Of a stretch of DNA of 64,000 nt, positions 34,291-42,605 are shown in pieces. Origin of the DNA: Chryseomonas sp014190935 (GTDB lineage: Bacteria; Pseudomonadota; Gammaproteobacteria; Pseudomonadales; Pseudomonadaceae); the NCBI RefSeq assembly GCF_014190935.1, contig NZ_JACHVV010000002.1, positions 1,131,809 through 1,195,808 on the forward strand, given 5' to 3'. Numbering within the stretch: the first letter of the stretch is position 1; each line of letters opens with the position of its first letter. The notes under the pieces are model-generated. The model was not told where the DNA came from and ran no database searches. It saw only the letters and a program-made list of their open reading frames with translations. Position numbers and translations under genes: made by a program.

Positions 34291-35058
34291 GTGAAGCACC
34301 GTTACCTCATCGTCGATCGCACCGCGCTCGATACCCCCGCGCTGTTCGACTATCTGGCCGAGGCGCCGCAGCACCGCGTCATCGTTTCCGGCAGCACGGC
34401 CGAGCAACTGTTCGCGGCGGAGCTCTGGCCGCGCCTGCGCGAACGCCTGGCGCCCCACGCCGAGCGCTTCTTCTTCGCCGACTCCAGCGGTCCGTTGCTG
34501 CAGGCCGAGCTGGAGGGCCGCAAGCCCGGTCTGCTGGACCGCGAACTGACCCTGGCCTTCAAGCAGGCGGTGACCGCCGATGCCGAGGACGACCGCGTCC
34601 TGACCCGCATTCGCCGCGAGTTGCTCGATACCGATGACGACTACCAGGCCAATCGCCGCATCTTCCTCAACAGCCTGCTCGGCCAGATGCGCCGGGCCCT
34701 GCCAGCGGGCGCGGTGACCGTCGGCAACTGGCAGGACGCCGTCCGCCAGGCCATCGCCGCCGCCCAGCAGGGCCTGGCAAAGGGCTTCGCTCCGGGCCTG
34801 GCCGATGCGCCCTTCAAGGTCTTTCTCAAGGCCTATCCGCTGGCGGCGCGCTATGTCGCCCAGCTCGCCGTACTGCTGATCACCGCGGGGCGCCAGGACA
34901 ACGACGTCCTCATCGATCGCTTCGTCGCCCAGGATCCGGCTTTGGTCGCCACCCTGTTCGACGGTCTGCTGACCGAAGACGATGACCAGCGTCAGGCCTA
35001 CACCGCCCTCAAGCGCACCCTGGATGCCCTGGGGACCGGCGGCCAGGCGCTGCACTGA
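34291..35058 (+). CDS. Hypothetical protein (255 aa)
   Basis: A soluble, mostly helical protein with an N-terminal alpha/beta segment (KHRYLIVDRTALDTPALFDY, then RVIVSGSTAEQLFAAELWP) that looks like a Rossmann-type start. The later part is alanine- and arginine-rich helices (AFKQAVTADAEDDRVLTRI). Start is the GTG at 34291, with AGGAG 5 bases upstream. No catalytic motif recognised. It is convergent with the sirtuin gene, whose stop lies 5 bp away. Confidence 0.72.
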   Translation: MKHRYLIVDRTALDTPALFDYLAEAPQHRVIVSGSTAEQLFAAELWPRLRERLAPHAERFFFADSSGPLLQAELEGRKPGLLDRELTLAFKQAVTADAEDDRVLTRIRRELLDTDDDYQANRRIFLNSLLGQMRRALPAGAVTVGNWQDAVRQAIAAAQQGLAKGFAPGLADAPFKVFLKAYPLAARYVAQLAVLLITAGRQDNDVLIDRFVAQDPALVATLFDGLLTEDDDQRQAYTALKRTLDALGTGGQALH

Positions 35059-35062
35059 GGCG

Positions 35063-35836
35063 CTAGAGGCGCTCCAGCAGCGCCGGCAGGATCACCCCGG
35101 CTGCGCCCAGCAGCTGCCAGTCCTTGTTGAAATCCGCCGCCGGTTGCGGATCGATGCGCACCACCGTGGCGCCCTGCTGGCGCGCCACCCCTGGCAGACT
35201 CGCCGCCGGCTGCACCAGGCCGGAGGTGCCGACCACCAGGCAGAGGTCACAGCGCTCGGCCAGGGCCCAGGCGCTGGCCAGGGCCTCTGCCGGTAACGCC
35301 TCGCCGAACCAGACCACGCCAGGCCGGGCCAGACCGCCACAGGCGGGACAGCGCGGCGGCGTCACGAGTTGTTCTGCCTCTTCCGGCACCGTCGGCGCCG
35401 TCAGCGGTCGCGCGCAATCAAAGCAGCGCGGCGCATGCAGGCTGCCGTGCAGGTGGATGACCGCGCGACTGCCCGCGCGCTCGTGCAGGTCGTCGACGTT
35501 CTGGGTAACCAGGCGCAACTGCCCGTGCCGACGCCCCCACTCCGCCAGGGCACGATGGGCGGCATTGGGCTGGGCCGCCAGCACCTGGGCACGACGCCCT
35601 TCGTACCAGCTCCAGACCCGCGCCGGGTCCTCGCTGAAGGCTTCCGCCGTGGCCAGTTGCGCCGGGTCGAAGCGCGCCCAGAGGCCGGTCAGGGCTTCGC
35701 GAAAGGTGGCGATGCCGCTTTCCGCCGACACGCCGGCACCGGTCAGGACCAGCACCTCGTCGGCCTGGCGCAGGCGTTCGAGCAGCTCCGGCGGCAACGC
35801 GGCGAGACCGTCTCGGCAATCGATGGGATTGGGCAT
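35063..35836 (-). CDS. cobB: Sir2-family NAD-dependent protein deacylase
   Basis: A 257-residue sirtuin that removes acyl groups from lysines with NAD. The NAD-binding motif is GAGVSAESGIATFR at 33-46, TQNVDDLHE at 111-119, and the catalytic His is in LHGS (about 130). The zinc is held by Cys138/Cys141 and Cys163/Cys166. Tyr78 and Arg81 in WYEGR are the YxxR pair that marks class III sirtuins, which prefer succinyl- and malonyl-lysine. The ATG at 35836 gives the usual N-terminus; ATG 35857 is also possible. Confidence 0.9.
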   Translation of the reverse strand: MPNPIDCRDGLAALPPELLERLRQADEVLVLTGAGVSAESGIATFREALTGLWARFDPAQLATAEAFSEDPARVWSWYEGRRAQVLAAQPNAAHRALAEWGRRHGQLRLVTQNVDDLHERAGSRAVIHLHGSLHAPRCFDCARPLTAPTVPEEAEQLVTPPRCPACGGLARPGVVWFGEALPAEALASAWALAERCDLCLVVGTSGLVQPAASLPGVARQQGATVVRIDPQPAADFNKDWQLLGAAGVILPALLERL

Positions 35837-36032
35837 GGATGCGTTGACTCCTGACATCTGCGGCAAAACAACAGGGTCTTGCGGACCGCGAAAAAGACCG
35901 AAAGTGTGACGCTACTCGACGGATGGTGAGTCCACTCATCGTTTTCCGGGGAACTGAGGTTCACCCTTTTCGCCACAGGCCGATAATCCGGGAGTCCGCG
36001 TCCGATGTCGCTCCTACCCTAACGGTATGTGA

Positions 36033-37961
36033 ATGAAGAAGTCCGTCGTTTCCAAATATCCGCGCCTGCTCATCGCCGGTGCCCTGGCCCTCGTCACCGC
36101 CCTCAGCCTGGCCAGCTGGCTGTGGCTCACGCCCAGCACGCCGGCGCCTACCGCCACCGCCATGCTCGCCAGCGTGCAGCAGGCTCCCGAACACTGGACC
36201 CAGCAGCCGCGTGATCTCTCCGTGCTGCTGGGCGATCTGCGCGCCAAGGCCATCACCGGCGCCGTGATCGGTGATCACACCCTCTACCTAGACACCAACC
36301 GCGGCGAGCACTATGCCGTAGCCGACAACGGCGGGCGCATCGCCGATCGCCTGCTGGCCGACTACGCCACCCAGGCCGAGCCGCTGTTCCCGGTGGCCAC
36401 CTGGAGCGAATCCGGGCAGCGCCATCCCTGGCTCGACGCCCTGCTGATCAACCTGCCGGGCTACCTGCTCCTGCTGTTGCTGGCCATCCCGCTGGCCCTG
36501 AGATTCGCCAGCCCCTTCAAGCTGCATCGCAAGGGCACCGGCATCTCCTTCAAGGACGTGGTCGGCGCCGCCGAAGCCAAGCGGGCGCTGGAAGACGTCA
36601 CCACCTGCCTGCGCAATCCCAAGGCCTTCGCCGCCCTGGGTGCCCGTCCGCCCAAGGGCGTGCTGCTGACCGGCGAGCCCGGCACCGGCAAGACCCAGCT
36701 GGCCAAGGCCCTGGCCACCGAGTGCAACGCCCACTTCATCCAGGTGACCGGCAGCGATTTCTCCTCGATGTTCTTCGGCGTCGGCATCCAGAAGGTCAAG
36801 TCGCTGTTCCGCACCGCGCGCAAGAAGGCGCCCTGCATCATCTTCATCGACGAGATCGACGGTATCGGCCGCCGCGCCGAGCAGTCGCGCTCCAGCGATG
36901 CCGAGGCCAACCGCATCATCAATCAGTTCCTCACCGAGCTGGACGGCTTCGACGGCACCAGCGGCGTGCTGGTCCTGGGCGCCACCAACTTCGCCGATTC
37001 CCTGGATCCGGCGCTGCGCCGCGAAGGTCGCTTCGACCGCACCATCGCCGTGCCGCTGCCGAGCCTGGAAGACCGCCGCGCGCTGTTCGAACTCTATGCC
37101 GGCAAGCTGCCCTGCGAAGGCGAGCTGGACCTGGCCGCCCTCTCCCGCGGCACCGTGGGCCTGACTCCGGCGGCCATCGCCTACATCAGCAACCATGCCG
37201 CCCTGCTGGCCGCGCGCGAGAACGCCAGCGCTGTGACCATGGCGCACTTCGTCGAGGCCATCGAGACCTGCCGCATCGGCGAGCAACCGGTCGGCGTCAC
37301 CCCGCTGGGTTCGGCCGAGCGCACCCGCATCGCCGTGCACGAAGCCGGTCATGCCCTGGTTGCCGCGGTGCTCAATGTCGGTCGGGTGGAAAAGGTCACC
37401 CTGCTGCCGCGGGGCCAGGCCCTCGGCGTGACCCTGATCACCCCCACCGAGGACAAGCGCCTGCACCTGAAGTCGGAACTCGAAGGCCGCATCCAGATGC
37501 TGCTGGCCGGTCGTTGCGCCGAGCAGCTGTACTTCAACGAGGTCTCCTCGGGTGCCGCCCAGGATCTGCAGGAAGCCTCCAAGCTGGCGCTGTCCATGGT
37601 CGCCTCCCTGGGCATGGGCCCGAGCGGCTCGCTGCTGAGCCTGCAGGCCCTGCGCGATGCCGGTATCGAGTTCGACGCCGCGCCCAGCATCGCCTCTGCC
37701 GATCAGCTGCTGCACAGCCTGGATCACCGCTGCCTGGCGCTGATCACCGAACTCAAGCCGGCGCTGGACGACATCACCAACCAGCTGCTGCGCGACGAGA
37801 CCATCCCCGGCAGCGCGGTGGCCGAGGCCATTGCCCGCGCCAGCGGCCTGGAAGCCTGCGGCGCCCTCAATCGCGCCCTGGCCTTCGTACCGGAGCGGTC
37901 GGCTGATTCGCGCACGGCTGACAGCGAACCCAGCATCGCGGCGGCCTTCAAGAGCGAGTGA
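36033..37961 (+). CDS. FtsH-like membrane-anchored AAA+ zinc protease (accessory copy)
   Basis: A 642-residue inner-membrane protease that unfolds and degrades membrane and regulatory proteins. Helix 1 is at about 12-32, an extracytoplasmic domain of about 100 residues follows, then helix 2 at about 137-157. The AAA module has Walker A GEPGTGKT (214-221), the pore loop FFGVG (247-251) and Walker B FIDEID (271-276). The second region of homology is at 325-336. The protease has HEAGH at 436-440 and Asp511 as third zinc ligand. The housekeeping FtsH has FVGVG at the pore and usually sits beside rlmE, so this is probably a lineage-specific paralogue. Its residues 520-642 diverge most. A terminator follows. 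Confidence 0.88.
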   Translation: MKKSVVSKYPRLLIAGALALVTALSLASWLWLTPSTPAPTATAMLASVQQAPEHWTQQPRDLSVLLGDLRAKAITGAVIGDHTLYLDTNRGEHYAVADNGGRIADRLLADYATQAEPLFPVATWSESGQRHPWLDALLINLPGYLLLLLLAIPLALRFASPFKLHRKGTGISFKDVVGAAEAKRALEDVTTCLRNPKAFAALGARPPKGVLLTGEPGTGKTQLAKALATECNAHFIQVTGSDFSSMFFGVGIQKVKSLFRTARKKAPCIIFIDEIDGIGRRAEQSRSSDAEANRIINQFLTELDGFDGTSGVLVLGATNFADSLDPALRREGRFDRTIAVPLPSLEDRRALFELYAGKLPCEGELDLAALSRGTVGLTPAAIAYISNHAALLAARENASAVTMAHFVEAIETCRIGEQPVGVTPLGSAERTRIAVHEAGHALVAAVLNVGRVEKVTLLPRGQALGVTLITPTEDKRLHLKSELEGRIQMLLAGRCAEQLYFNEVSSGAAQDLQEASKLALSMVASLGMGPSGSLLSLQALRDAGIEFDAAPSIASADQLLHSLDHRCLALITELKPALDDITNQLLRDETIPGSAVAEAIARASGLEACGALNRALAFVPERSADSRTADSEPSIAAAFKSE

Positions 37962-37982
37962 TGCCAGCGATGCCCTGAAACG

Positions 37983-38010
37983 AAAAAGCCCCGGTCCGCC
38001 GGGGCTTTTT
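37983..38010. terminator. Bidirectional intrinsic terminator
   Basis: AAAAAGCCCCGG and CCGGGGCTTTTT form a stem around TCCG, with T-runs on both sides. It lies between the convergent ftsH-like gene and the DUF1704 gene, so it can end both transcripts. Confidence 0.92.
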
Positions 38011-38033
38011 CATGTCAGCACCTGGATAGGCGC

Positions 38034-39332
38034 TCAGAGGATATTGGCGTAGTCCGCCTCGATCCGATCCAGACTCAGGTGGTTAAGGAAGTTGGAGAAG
38101 CACATCCAGGCCGCCAGGGCGTTGAGGTCCTGGAATTGTGCCGGCAGGTACTTGGGCGGAACCACCACGCCTTCGTCCACCAGCTGGCGCAGGATGCGCA
38201 TGTCTTCCAGGGTGGTCTTGCCGCAGAACAGCAGCGGGATCTGCTCCAGCTTGCCCTTGCGCACCGCCAGCTGAATGTAGTTGTAGATCAGGATGAAGCC
38301 CTTGAGATAGGACAGGTCCTTGGTGAAGGGCAGCCCGGTGGGCGTCGAGCCGCGGAACACCCGGCTGGCGTTCTGGTAGCCCGACTCCAGGTCGTAGCCC
38401 TGCTCCTGGAAGAAGCGGAACACCTCGAGGAAATCAGCGCCGTCCTCGGCCAGGTGGATGGCGCGGGTGCGATTGGTCAGCTTGCGCAGCCGGGTCGGAT
38501 AGGAGGCGAAGGCGATCACCTCCATGAGGATCGCCAGACCTTCCTGGGTCACGGTGGACGACGGAGGGCCCTTGGCCAGGAAGGTGCAGATCGGCTGGTT
38601 CTGGCCATTGAGCGTGGTGCCGACGTGCACCAGGCCTTCGTGGACCTCCAGGGCGCGGACGTCGCGCTCGTTGAACAGGGCGTCGGCGCGCACCTTGATG
38701 TAGTCGGCGCCGGCCGCGGCATCGGCGACGATGCCATCGGACTCGAATACCCGGATGGTGCCTTCCGTCTCGCCGAATACCCGATTGAGCCGCGCCTGCA
38801 GGATGGGCACGGCGTCCTTGGCGGTCAGGGTCTTGGGTTCGTCTTCCAGGGCGCCGCGATGGGCGATGTTGTCCAGGTAGCTGGACATCATCATGCCCAG
38901 GTCGGCCAGGGTCGGATCACCGGCATGGAAGGCATCCGAGGCCGCGCCATAGAGTTCCTGGGAGATCAGGCCGAAGTCCGGGGTGCCGCGCGCCTGCAGC
39001 ATGCGGATCACCATGCGGTATTCGCGGCACATGCGCCTCATGATCTGGCCGACCGGATTGAACTGGCCGAGCTGGCGGGTGACCTCGCGCTCGATGCTCT
39101 GGAATTCACCCTTGAGCGCATCGCCGTCGAAGCCCAGCGGGCGCCCCTCGTAGAAGGCGCGATCCACCGTCGGCAGGCGCTTGCCCTTGCCCTCCAGGAA
39201 GCCCTGGCGCACGCCGTCGTCCCACTTCACCGCATCGAGGATGCGGATCGGCGCCTGGGCCGCGACGATGCGATCGGACAGCTGGCGGATGGTCTGGTGA
39301 TAGGGATCGAGAAAGGGCTGGCGGGCATTCAT
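38034..39332 (-). CDS. DUF1704 metallopeptidase-like protein (QEGLA motif)
   Basis: A 432-residue cytoplasmic protein of the family known as flavohemoglobin expression-modulating QEGLA motif protein (TIGR02421/DUF1704). Its HExxxH motif is complete (HEGLVH, 231-236), and the QEGLA glutamate is at 264; in related eukaryotic MATCAP tyrosine carboxypeptidases such residues form the zinc site. A bacterial substrate is unknown. The gene stands alone, with the VOC gene 90 bp upstream in the same orientation and the terminator at its end. Confidence 0.87.
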   Translation of the reverse strand: MNARQPFLDPYHQTIRQLSDRIVAAQAPIRILDAVKWDDGVRQGFLEGKGKRLPTVDRAFYEGRPLGFDGDALKGEFQSIEREVTRQLGQFNPVGQIMRRMCREYRMVIRMLQARGTPDFGLISQELYGAASDAFHAGDPTLADLGMMMSSYLDNIAHRGALEDEPKTLTAKDAVPILQARLNRVFGETEGTIRVFESDGIVADAAAGADYIKVRADALFNERDVRALEVHEGLVHVGTTLNGQNQPICTFLAKGPPSSTVTQEGLAILMEVIAFASYPTRLRKLTNRTRAIHLAEDGADFLEVFRFFQEQGYDLESGYQNASRVFRGSTPTGLPFTKDLSYLKGFILIYNYIQLAVRKGKLEQIPLLFCGKTTLEDMRILRQLVDEGVVVPPKYLPAQFQDLNALAAWMCFSNFLNHLSLDRIEADYANIL

Positions 39333-39422
39333 GACGGCAACCGGGCGGCGGGCAAGGCTTCAAGGATGGCCGCTGCCGCGTCTTTTGCCTAGGTTGCGCG
39401 ACATCAGACCTGCCGAGTCGCC

Positions 39423-39848
39423 CTATTTGGCGAACAGCTGGCTCATGTCCTTGAAGGCCTTGAACTCCAGGGCATTGCCGCAGGGATCGAAGAGAAACAT
39501 GGTGGCCTGCTCGCCGACCTGGCCCTGGAAGCGGATATAGGGCTCGATCACGAACCGCGTTTCCCGGGCGCGCAGACGCTCGGCCAGGGCTTCCCACTCC
39601 TCCCAGCCCAGCACGATGCCGAAGTGCGGCACCGGCACGTTGTGCCCGTCCACGGCGTTGGTATGGGCCTCGTCCTGGGACGCGGTCTTGGGGTGTTCGT
39701 GGATCACCAGCTGATGGCCATAGAAGTCGAAGTCGACCCAGTGGTCGCTGGAGCGGCCTTCGGCGAGGCCGAAGACGTCACCGTAGAAGTGCCGGGCGGC
39801 AGCCAGGTCGTAGACGGGGATGGCGAGGTGAAAGGGCGACAAGGCCAT
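39423..39848 (-). CDS. VOC-family (glyoxalase/dioxygenase-fold) protein
   Basis: A 141-residue protein with two beta-alpha-beta-beta-beta units. The N-terminal FHLAIPVYDLAAARHFYGDVFG provides a metal-binding His and Tyr region, and the second unit has PHFGIVLGWEEWEAL and FLFDPCGNALEFKAF with the terminal Glu ligand. Members are metal-dependent isomerases, dioxygenases or resistance proteins. The divergent LysR gene starts 141 bp away, so the pair is probably a regulated unit. The ATG at 39848 is the first with a proper N-terminus. Confidence 0.87.
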   Translation of the reverse strand: MALSPFHLAIPVYDLAAARHFYGDVFGLAEGRSSDHWVDFDFYGHQLVIHEHPKTASQDEAHTNAVDGHNVPVPHFGIVLGWEEWEALAERLRARETRFVIEPYIRFQGQVGEQATMFLFDPCGNALEFKAFKDMSQLFAK

Positions 39849-39927
39849 AGCGAGACATCCTGTTGGGGGTGGGATGCCGCCATTCTCACCCCAGGTTTTC
39901 CTGCGCATAAAGCGCATTTTCCTGCCC

Positions 39928-39954
39928 GCGAGCGACAAAAATTTTGTGGCTCGC
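39928..39954. promoter_or_regulatory. 27-bp palindrome between VOC and LysR genes
   Basis: GCGAGCGACAAAA and TTTTGTGGCTCGC are inverted with 12 of 13 positions matching around a central A. A second short dyad (TGCGC-ATAAA-GCGCA) lies at 39902-39916. Position in the divergent promoter suggests the LysR operator. Confidence 0.55.
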
Positions 39955-39988
39955 TACAGTGGCTGCCCCTGACTTCAGGCCACCCACC

Positions 39989-40873
39989 ATGCTTCGCGAA
40001 CTCAAGACCCTGCTTGCCGTGGCCCGCCATGGCAGTTTTGCCGCGGCCGGGCTGCACGTGGGCCTCACGCCCTCGGCGGTGAGCGCCCAGATCCGTACGC
40101 TGGAACGGCACCTGGGCGTGAACCTGTTCGACCGCAATGGCCGCAGCGCCCTGCTCAACGCCGCCGGTCGCCGCGCCCTGCCCTTGGCCGAGGAGATCCT
40201 CGCGACCTATGCGCGCATGGCCGGCGCCGGTGACGAGATCCAGGGCGAGTTGCGCATCGGCGCCATCGCCAGCGTCCAGACCGGCCTGCTGCCCGGTACC
40301 CTGGTGCGACTGCGCCAGCAGGCACCCCGCCTGGAACCGCGCCTGGTGCCCGGCGTCTCGCTGGCCCTGCTCAGCCAGGTGGATGCCGGCGATCTGGATC
40401 TGGCCATCCTGATCCGTCCGCCCTTCGAGCTGCCCAAGGAATTGCACGCCACCACCCTGCTGCAGGAACCCTTCGTGCTGATCGCGCCGCCGGACCTGCC
40501 CGGCGACGATCCGCGCCGGCTGCTGGAAACCCAGCCCTTCATCCGCTACGACCGCCACTCCTTTGGCGGGCGGCGGGTCAGTGCCTTTCTGCGCGAGCAG
40601 CGCATGGCGGTACGCCAGGTGCTCGAACTCGACGAACTCGATGCCATCGTCAAGATGGTCGAGCACGGCCTGGGCGTGGCCCTGGTGCCCTGCGCCGGCC
40701 TCTGGCTGGAGCATCCACGAGTGCGCCGGCTGTCCCTCGGCGCCCTCACCTTCCACCGCGAATTGCAGGTCATCAGCCGCCACGCGGGACGCGATCTGCC
40801 CGCCGTGGCGCTATTCCGCCGCTGCCTGACCGAAGCCGTGTCAGAACAGCTGCACCAGCAGCCAGTACAGTGA
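39989..40873 (+). CDS. LysR-family transcriptional regulator
   Basis: A 294-residue regulator. The helix-turn-helix at about 1-60 reads LRELKTLLAVARHGSFAAAG, then TPSAVSAQIRTLERHLGVNL; the effector-binding domain begins near 88 (GELRIGAIASVQTGLLPG). Divergent from the VOC gene with a palindrome between. Its 3' end overlaps the convergent phosphate transporter gene by 33 bp. The effector is unknown. Confidence 0.9.
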   Translation: MLRELKTLLAVARHGSFAAAGLHVGLTPSAVSAQIRTLERHLGVNLFDRNGRSALLNAAGRRALPLAEEILATYARMAGAGDEIQGELRIGAIASVQTGLLPGTLVRLRQQAPRLEPRLVPGVSLALLSQVDAGDLDLAILIRPPFELPKELHATTLLQEPFVLIAPPDLPGDDPRRLLETQPFIRYDRHSFGGRRVSAFLREQRMAVRQVLELDELDAIVKMVEHGLGVALVPCAGLWLEHPRVRRLSLGALTFHRELQVISRHAGRDLPAVALFRRCLTEAVSEQLHQQPVQ

Positions 40874-42451
40874 AGCGGACAGCGCCATGGCCACCGGCAG
40901 GGTGAGCACCCAGGCCAGCAGGAGGTTGCGCACCGTGCCCCACTGCAGCCCGGAGCCGTTGGCGGCCATGGTGCCGGCCACCCCGGACGAGAGCACATGG
41001 GTGGTGGAAACCGGCAGGCCGAAGGCGTCCGCCGCGCCGATGGTGCCCATGGCCACCAGCTCCGCCGAGGCGCCCTGGGCATAGGTCAGGTGGGTCTTGC
41101 CGATGCGCTCGCCGACGGTGACGACGATGCGCCGCCAGCCGACCAGGGTACCCAGACCGAGGGCGATGGCCACCGCCACCTTGACCCACAGCGGGATGAA
41201 ACGGGTGGCCTGGTCGATCTGCCGCTTGAACTCCCGCAGATCCTCCTGCGCCTTGGGCGCCAGCCCCGGCAGGTGCTCCTTTTCCAGCAGGCGGATGGAT
41301 TCCGAAGCCAGGTACATGGCGTTGCGCACGTTGGGCATGCTCTGCGCCGGCACGTTGTTGAGGGCGCCATACTGGCGCACCTCGCGGGCGATGTCGTCGG
41401 TGATGGCCGCCAGCGCAGGCAGCACCTCGGGATTGCTCTGCCGCTTGCGCACGAATTCCAGCAGCACCCCATGGGGATCGGCCGGTGCGGCCTGGGGCGC
41501 CGCCTGGCGCAGGCCGCTGGCGGTGACCTCGGCGACGGCGGCGAAGGCCGGAGTGGCAGTGGCCGGCACGGCTCGGTTGAGCGCATAGGCGGTCGGCAGG
41601 GCGCCGACCAGGATCAGCATGATCAATCCCATGCCCTTCTGGCCATCGTTGGAGCCATGGGCGAAGGACACCCCGGTGCAGGTCAGGATCAGCAGGCCAC
41701 GGATCCACGGCGGCGGCGGCTCGGCGCTTTTCGGCTCCTGGTAGAGCGTCTGGTCGCGCACGATCCGCTTGAGCAGCACCAGCAGCAGCGCCGCGCAGAC
41801 GAAGCCGATCAGCGGCGAGAACAGCAGCGCATAGCCGACCTTGGCCACCTGGCCCCAGTCCACGCCACTGCTGCCATCCAGGCCGCCCAGCCAGGCATGC
41901 ATCAGGCCGACGCCGATGATGGAGCCGATCAGGGTATGGGAGGACGATGCCGGCAAGCCCAGCCACCAGGTGCCGAGATTCCAGATGATGGCGGCGATCA
42001 GCAGGGCGAAGATCATGGCGAAGCCCTTGCCTGCGCCCATCTCCACCACCAGGTCCACCGGCAGCAGGGCGATGACGCTGAAGGCCACCGCACCACTGGA
42101 GAACAGCACCCCGAGGAAGTTGCAGAAGCCGGACCAGAGCACCGCCGCATTGGGTGGCAGCGAGTGGGTGTAGATGACCGTGGCCACGGCGTTGGCGGTG
42201 TCGTGGAAGCCGTTGACGAATTCGAAGCCGAGGGCGATCACCAGCGCCAGCGCCAGGCCGGCGAAGGGCAGCCAGGTGGTGGGCGGGGACTGGGCATCGC
42301 TGACGTCGTTGTGGATGCCGCCGAGGGTCACCGCCAGACCGGTCAGCAGCAGCACGATGAACAGCACGATCCGCAGCCTACCGGGCTTGCGCGAACTGTG
42401 CAGGGGATGGGACAGCGGTGACAGGGAGGCAACTGGACTGGACGAAGGCAT
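40841..42451 (-). CDS. pit: Inorganic phosphate transporter, PiT family
   Basis: A 536-residue inner-membrane low-affinity phosphate:proton symporter with about ten helices. The two PiT signature repeats are GFEFVNGFHDTANAVATVIYTH and, in the second half, TGVSFAHGSNDGQKGMGLIM, with SSSHTLIGSIIG and VSTTHVLSSGVAGTM. A large hydrophilic loop lies between the halves (about 300-430). The ATG at 42451 is the start that leaves a short cytoplasmic N-terminus; GGAG lies about 9 bases upstream. Upstream is a sequence that resembles a PhoB site. Confidence 0.92.
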   Translation of the reverse strand: MPSSSPVASLSPLSHPLHSSRKPGRLRIVLFIVLLLTGLAVTLGGIHNDVSDAQSPPTTWLPFAGLALALVIALGFEFVNGFHDTANAVATVIYTHSLPPNAAVLWSGFCNFLGVLFSSGAVAFSVIALLPVDLVVEMGAGKGFAMIFALLIAAIIWNLGTWWLGLPASSSHTLIGSIIGVGLMHAWLGGLDGSSGVDWGQVAKVGYALLFSPLIGFVCAALLLVLLKRIVRDQTLYQEPKSAEPPPPWIRGLLILTCTGVSFAHGSNDGQKGMGLIMLILVGALPTAYALNRAVPATATPAFAAVAEVTASGLRQAAPQAAPADPHGVLLEFVRKRQSNPEVLPALAAITDDIAREVRQYGALNNVPAQSMPNVRNAMYLASESIRLLEKEHLPGLAPKAQEDLREFKRQIDQATRFIPLWVKVAVAIALGLGTLVGWRRIVVTVGERIGKTHLTYAQGASAELVAMGTIGAADAFGLPVSTTHVLSSGVAGTMAANGSGLQWGTVRNLLLAWVLTLPVAMALSASLYWLLVQLF

Positions 42452-42495
42452 GGGGCGAACTCCGACACGGGATCCACTCAGCCTGCGCCGCCTGC

Positions 42496-42513
42496 ATGAC
42501 GGTTTTACGTCAG
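42496..42513 (-). promoter_or_regulatory. Candidate PhoB box before pit
   Basis: Read on the minus strand, CTGACGT-AAAA-CCGTCAT resembles two PhoB half-sites (consensus CTGTCAT) separated by 4 bp, with 5 and 6 of 7 positions matching. It lies about 45 bp upstream of the pit start codon. The same stretch also contains the dyad TGACG/CGTCA, so another regulator is possible. Confidence 0.3.
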
Positions 42514-42605
42514 CCAGGTGGCCAGACGACGGATGACCGCCGCGGACCCTTTTTCCTCGGCCTCCCTGGCCTGCTAGGCTGGGGCTTTGTCCGAGGATCG
42601 CGTCG

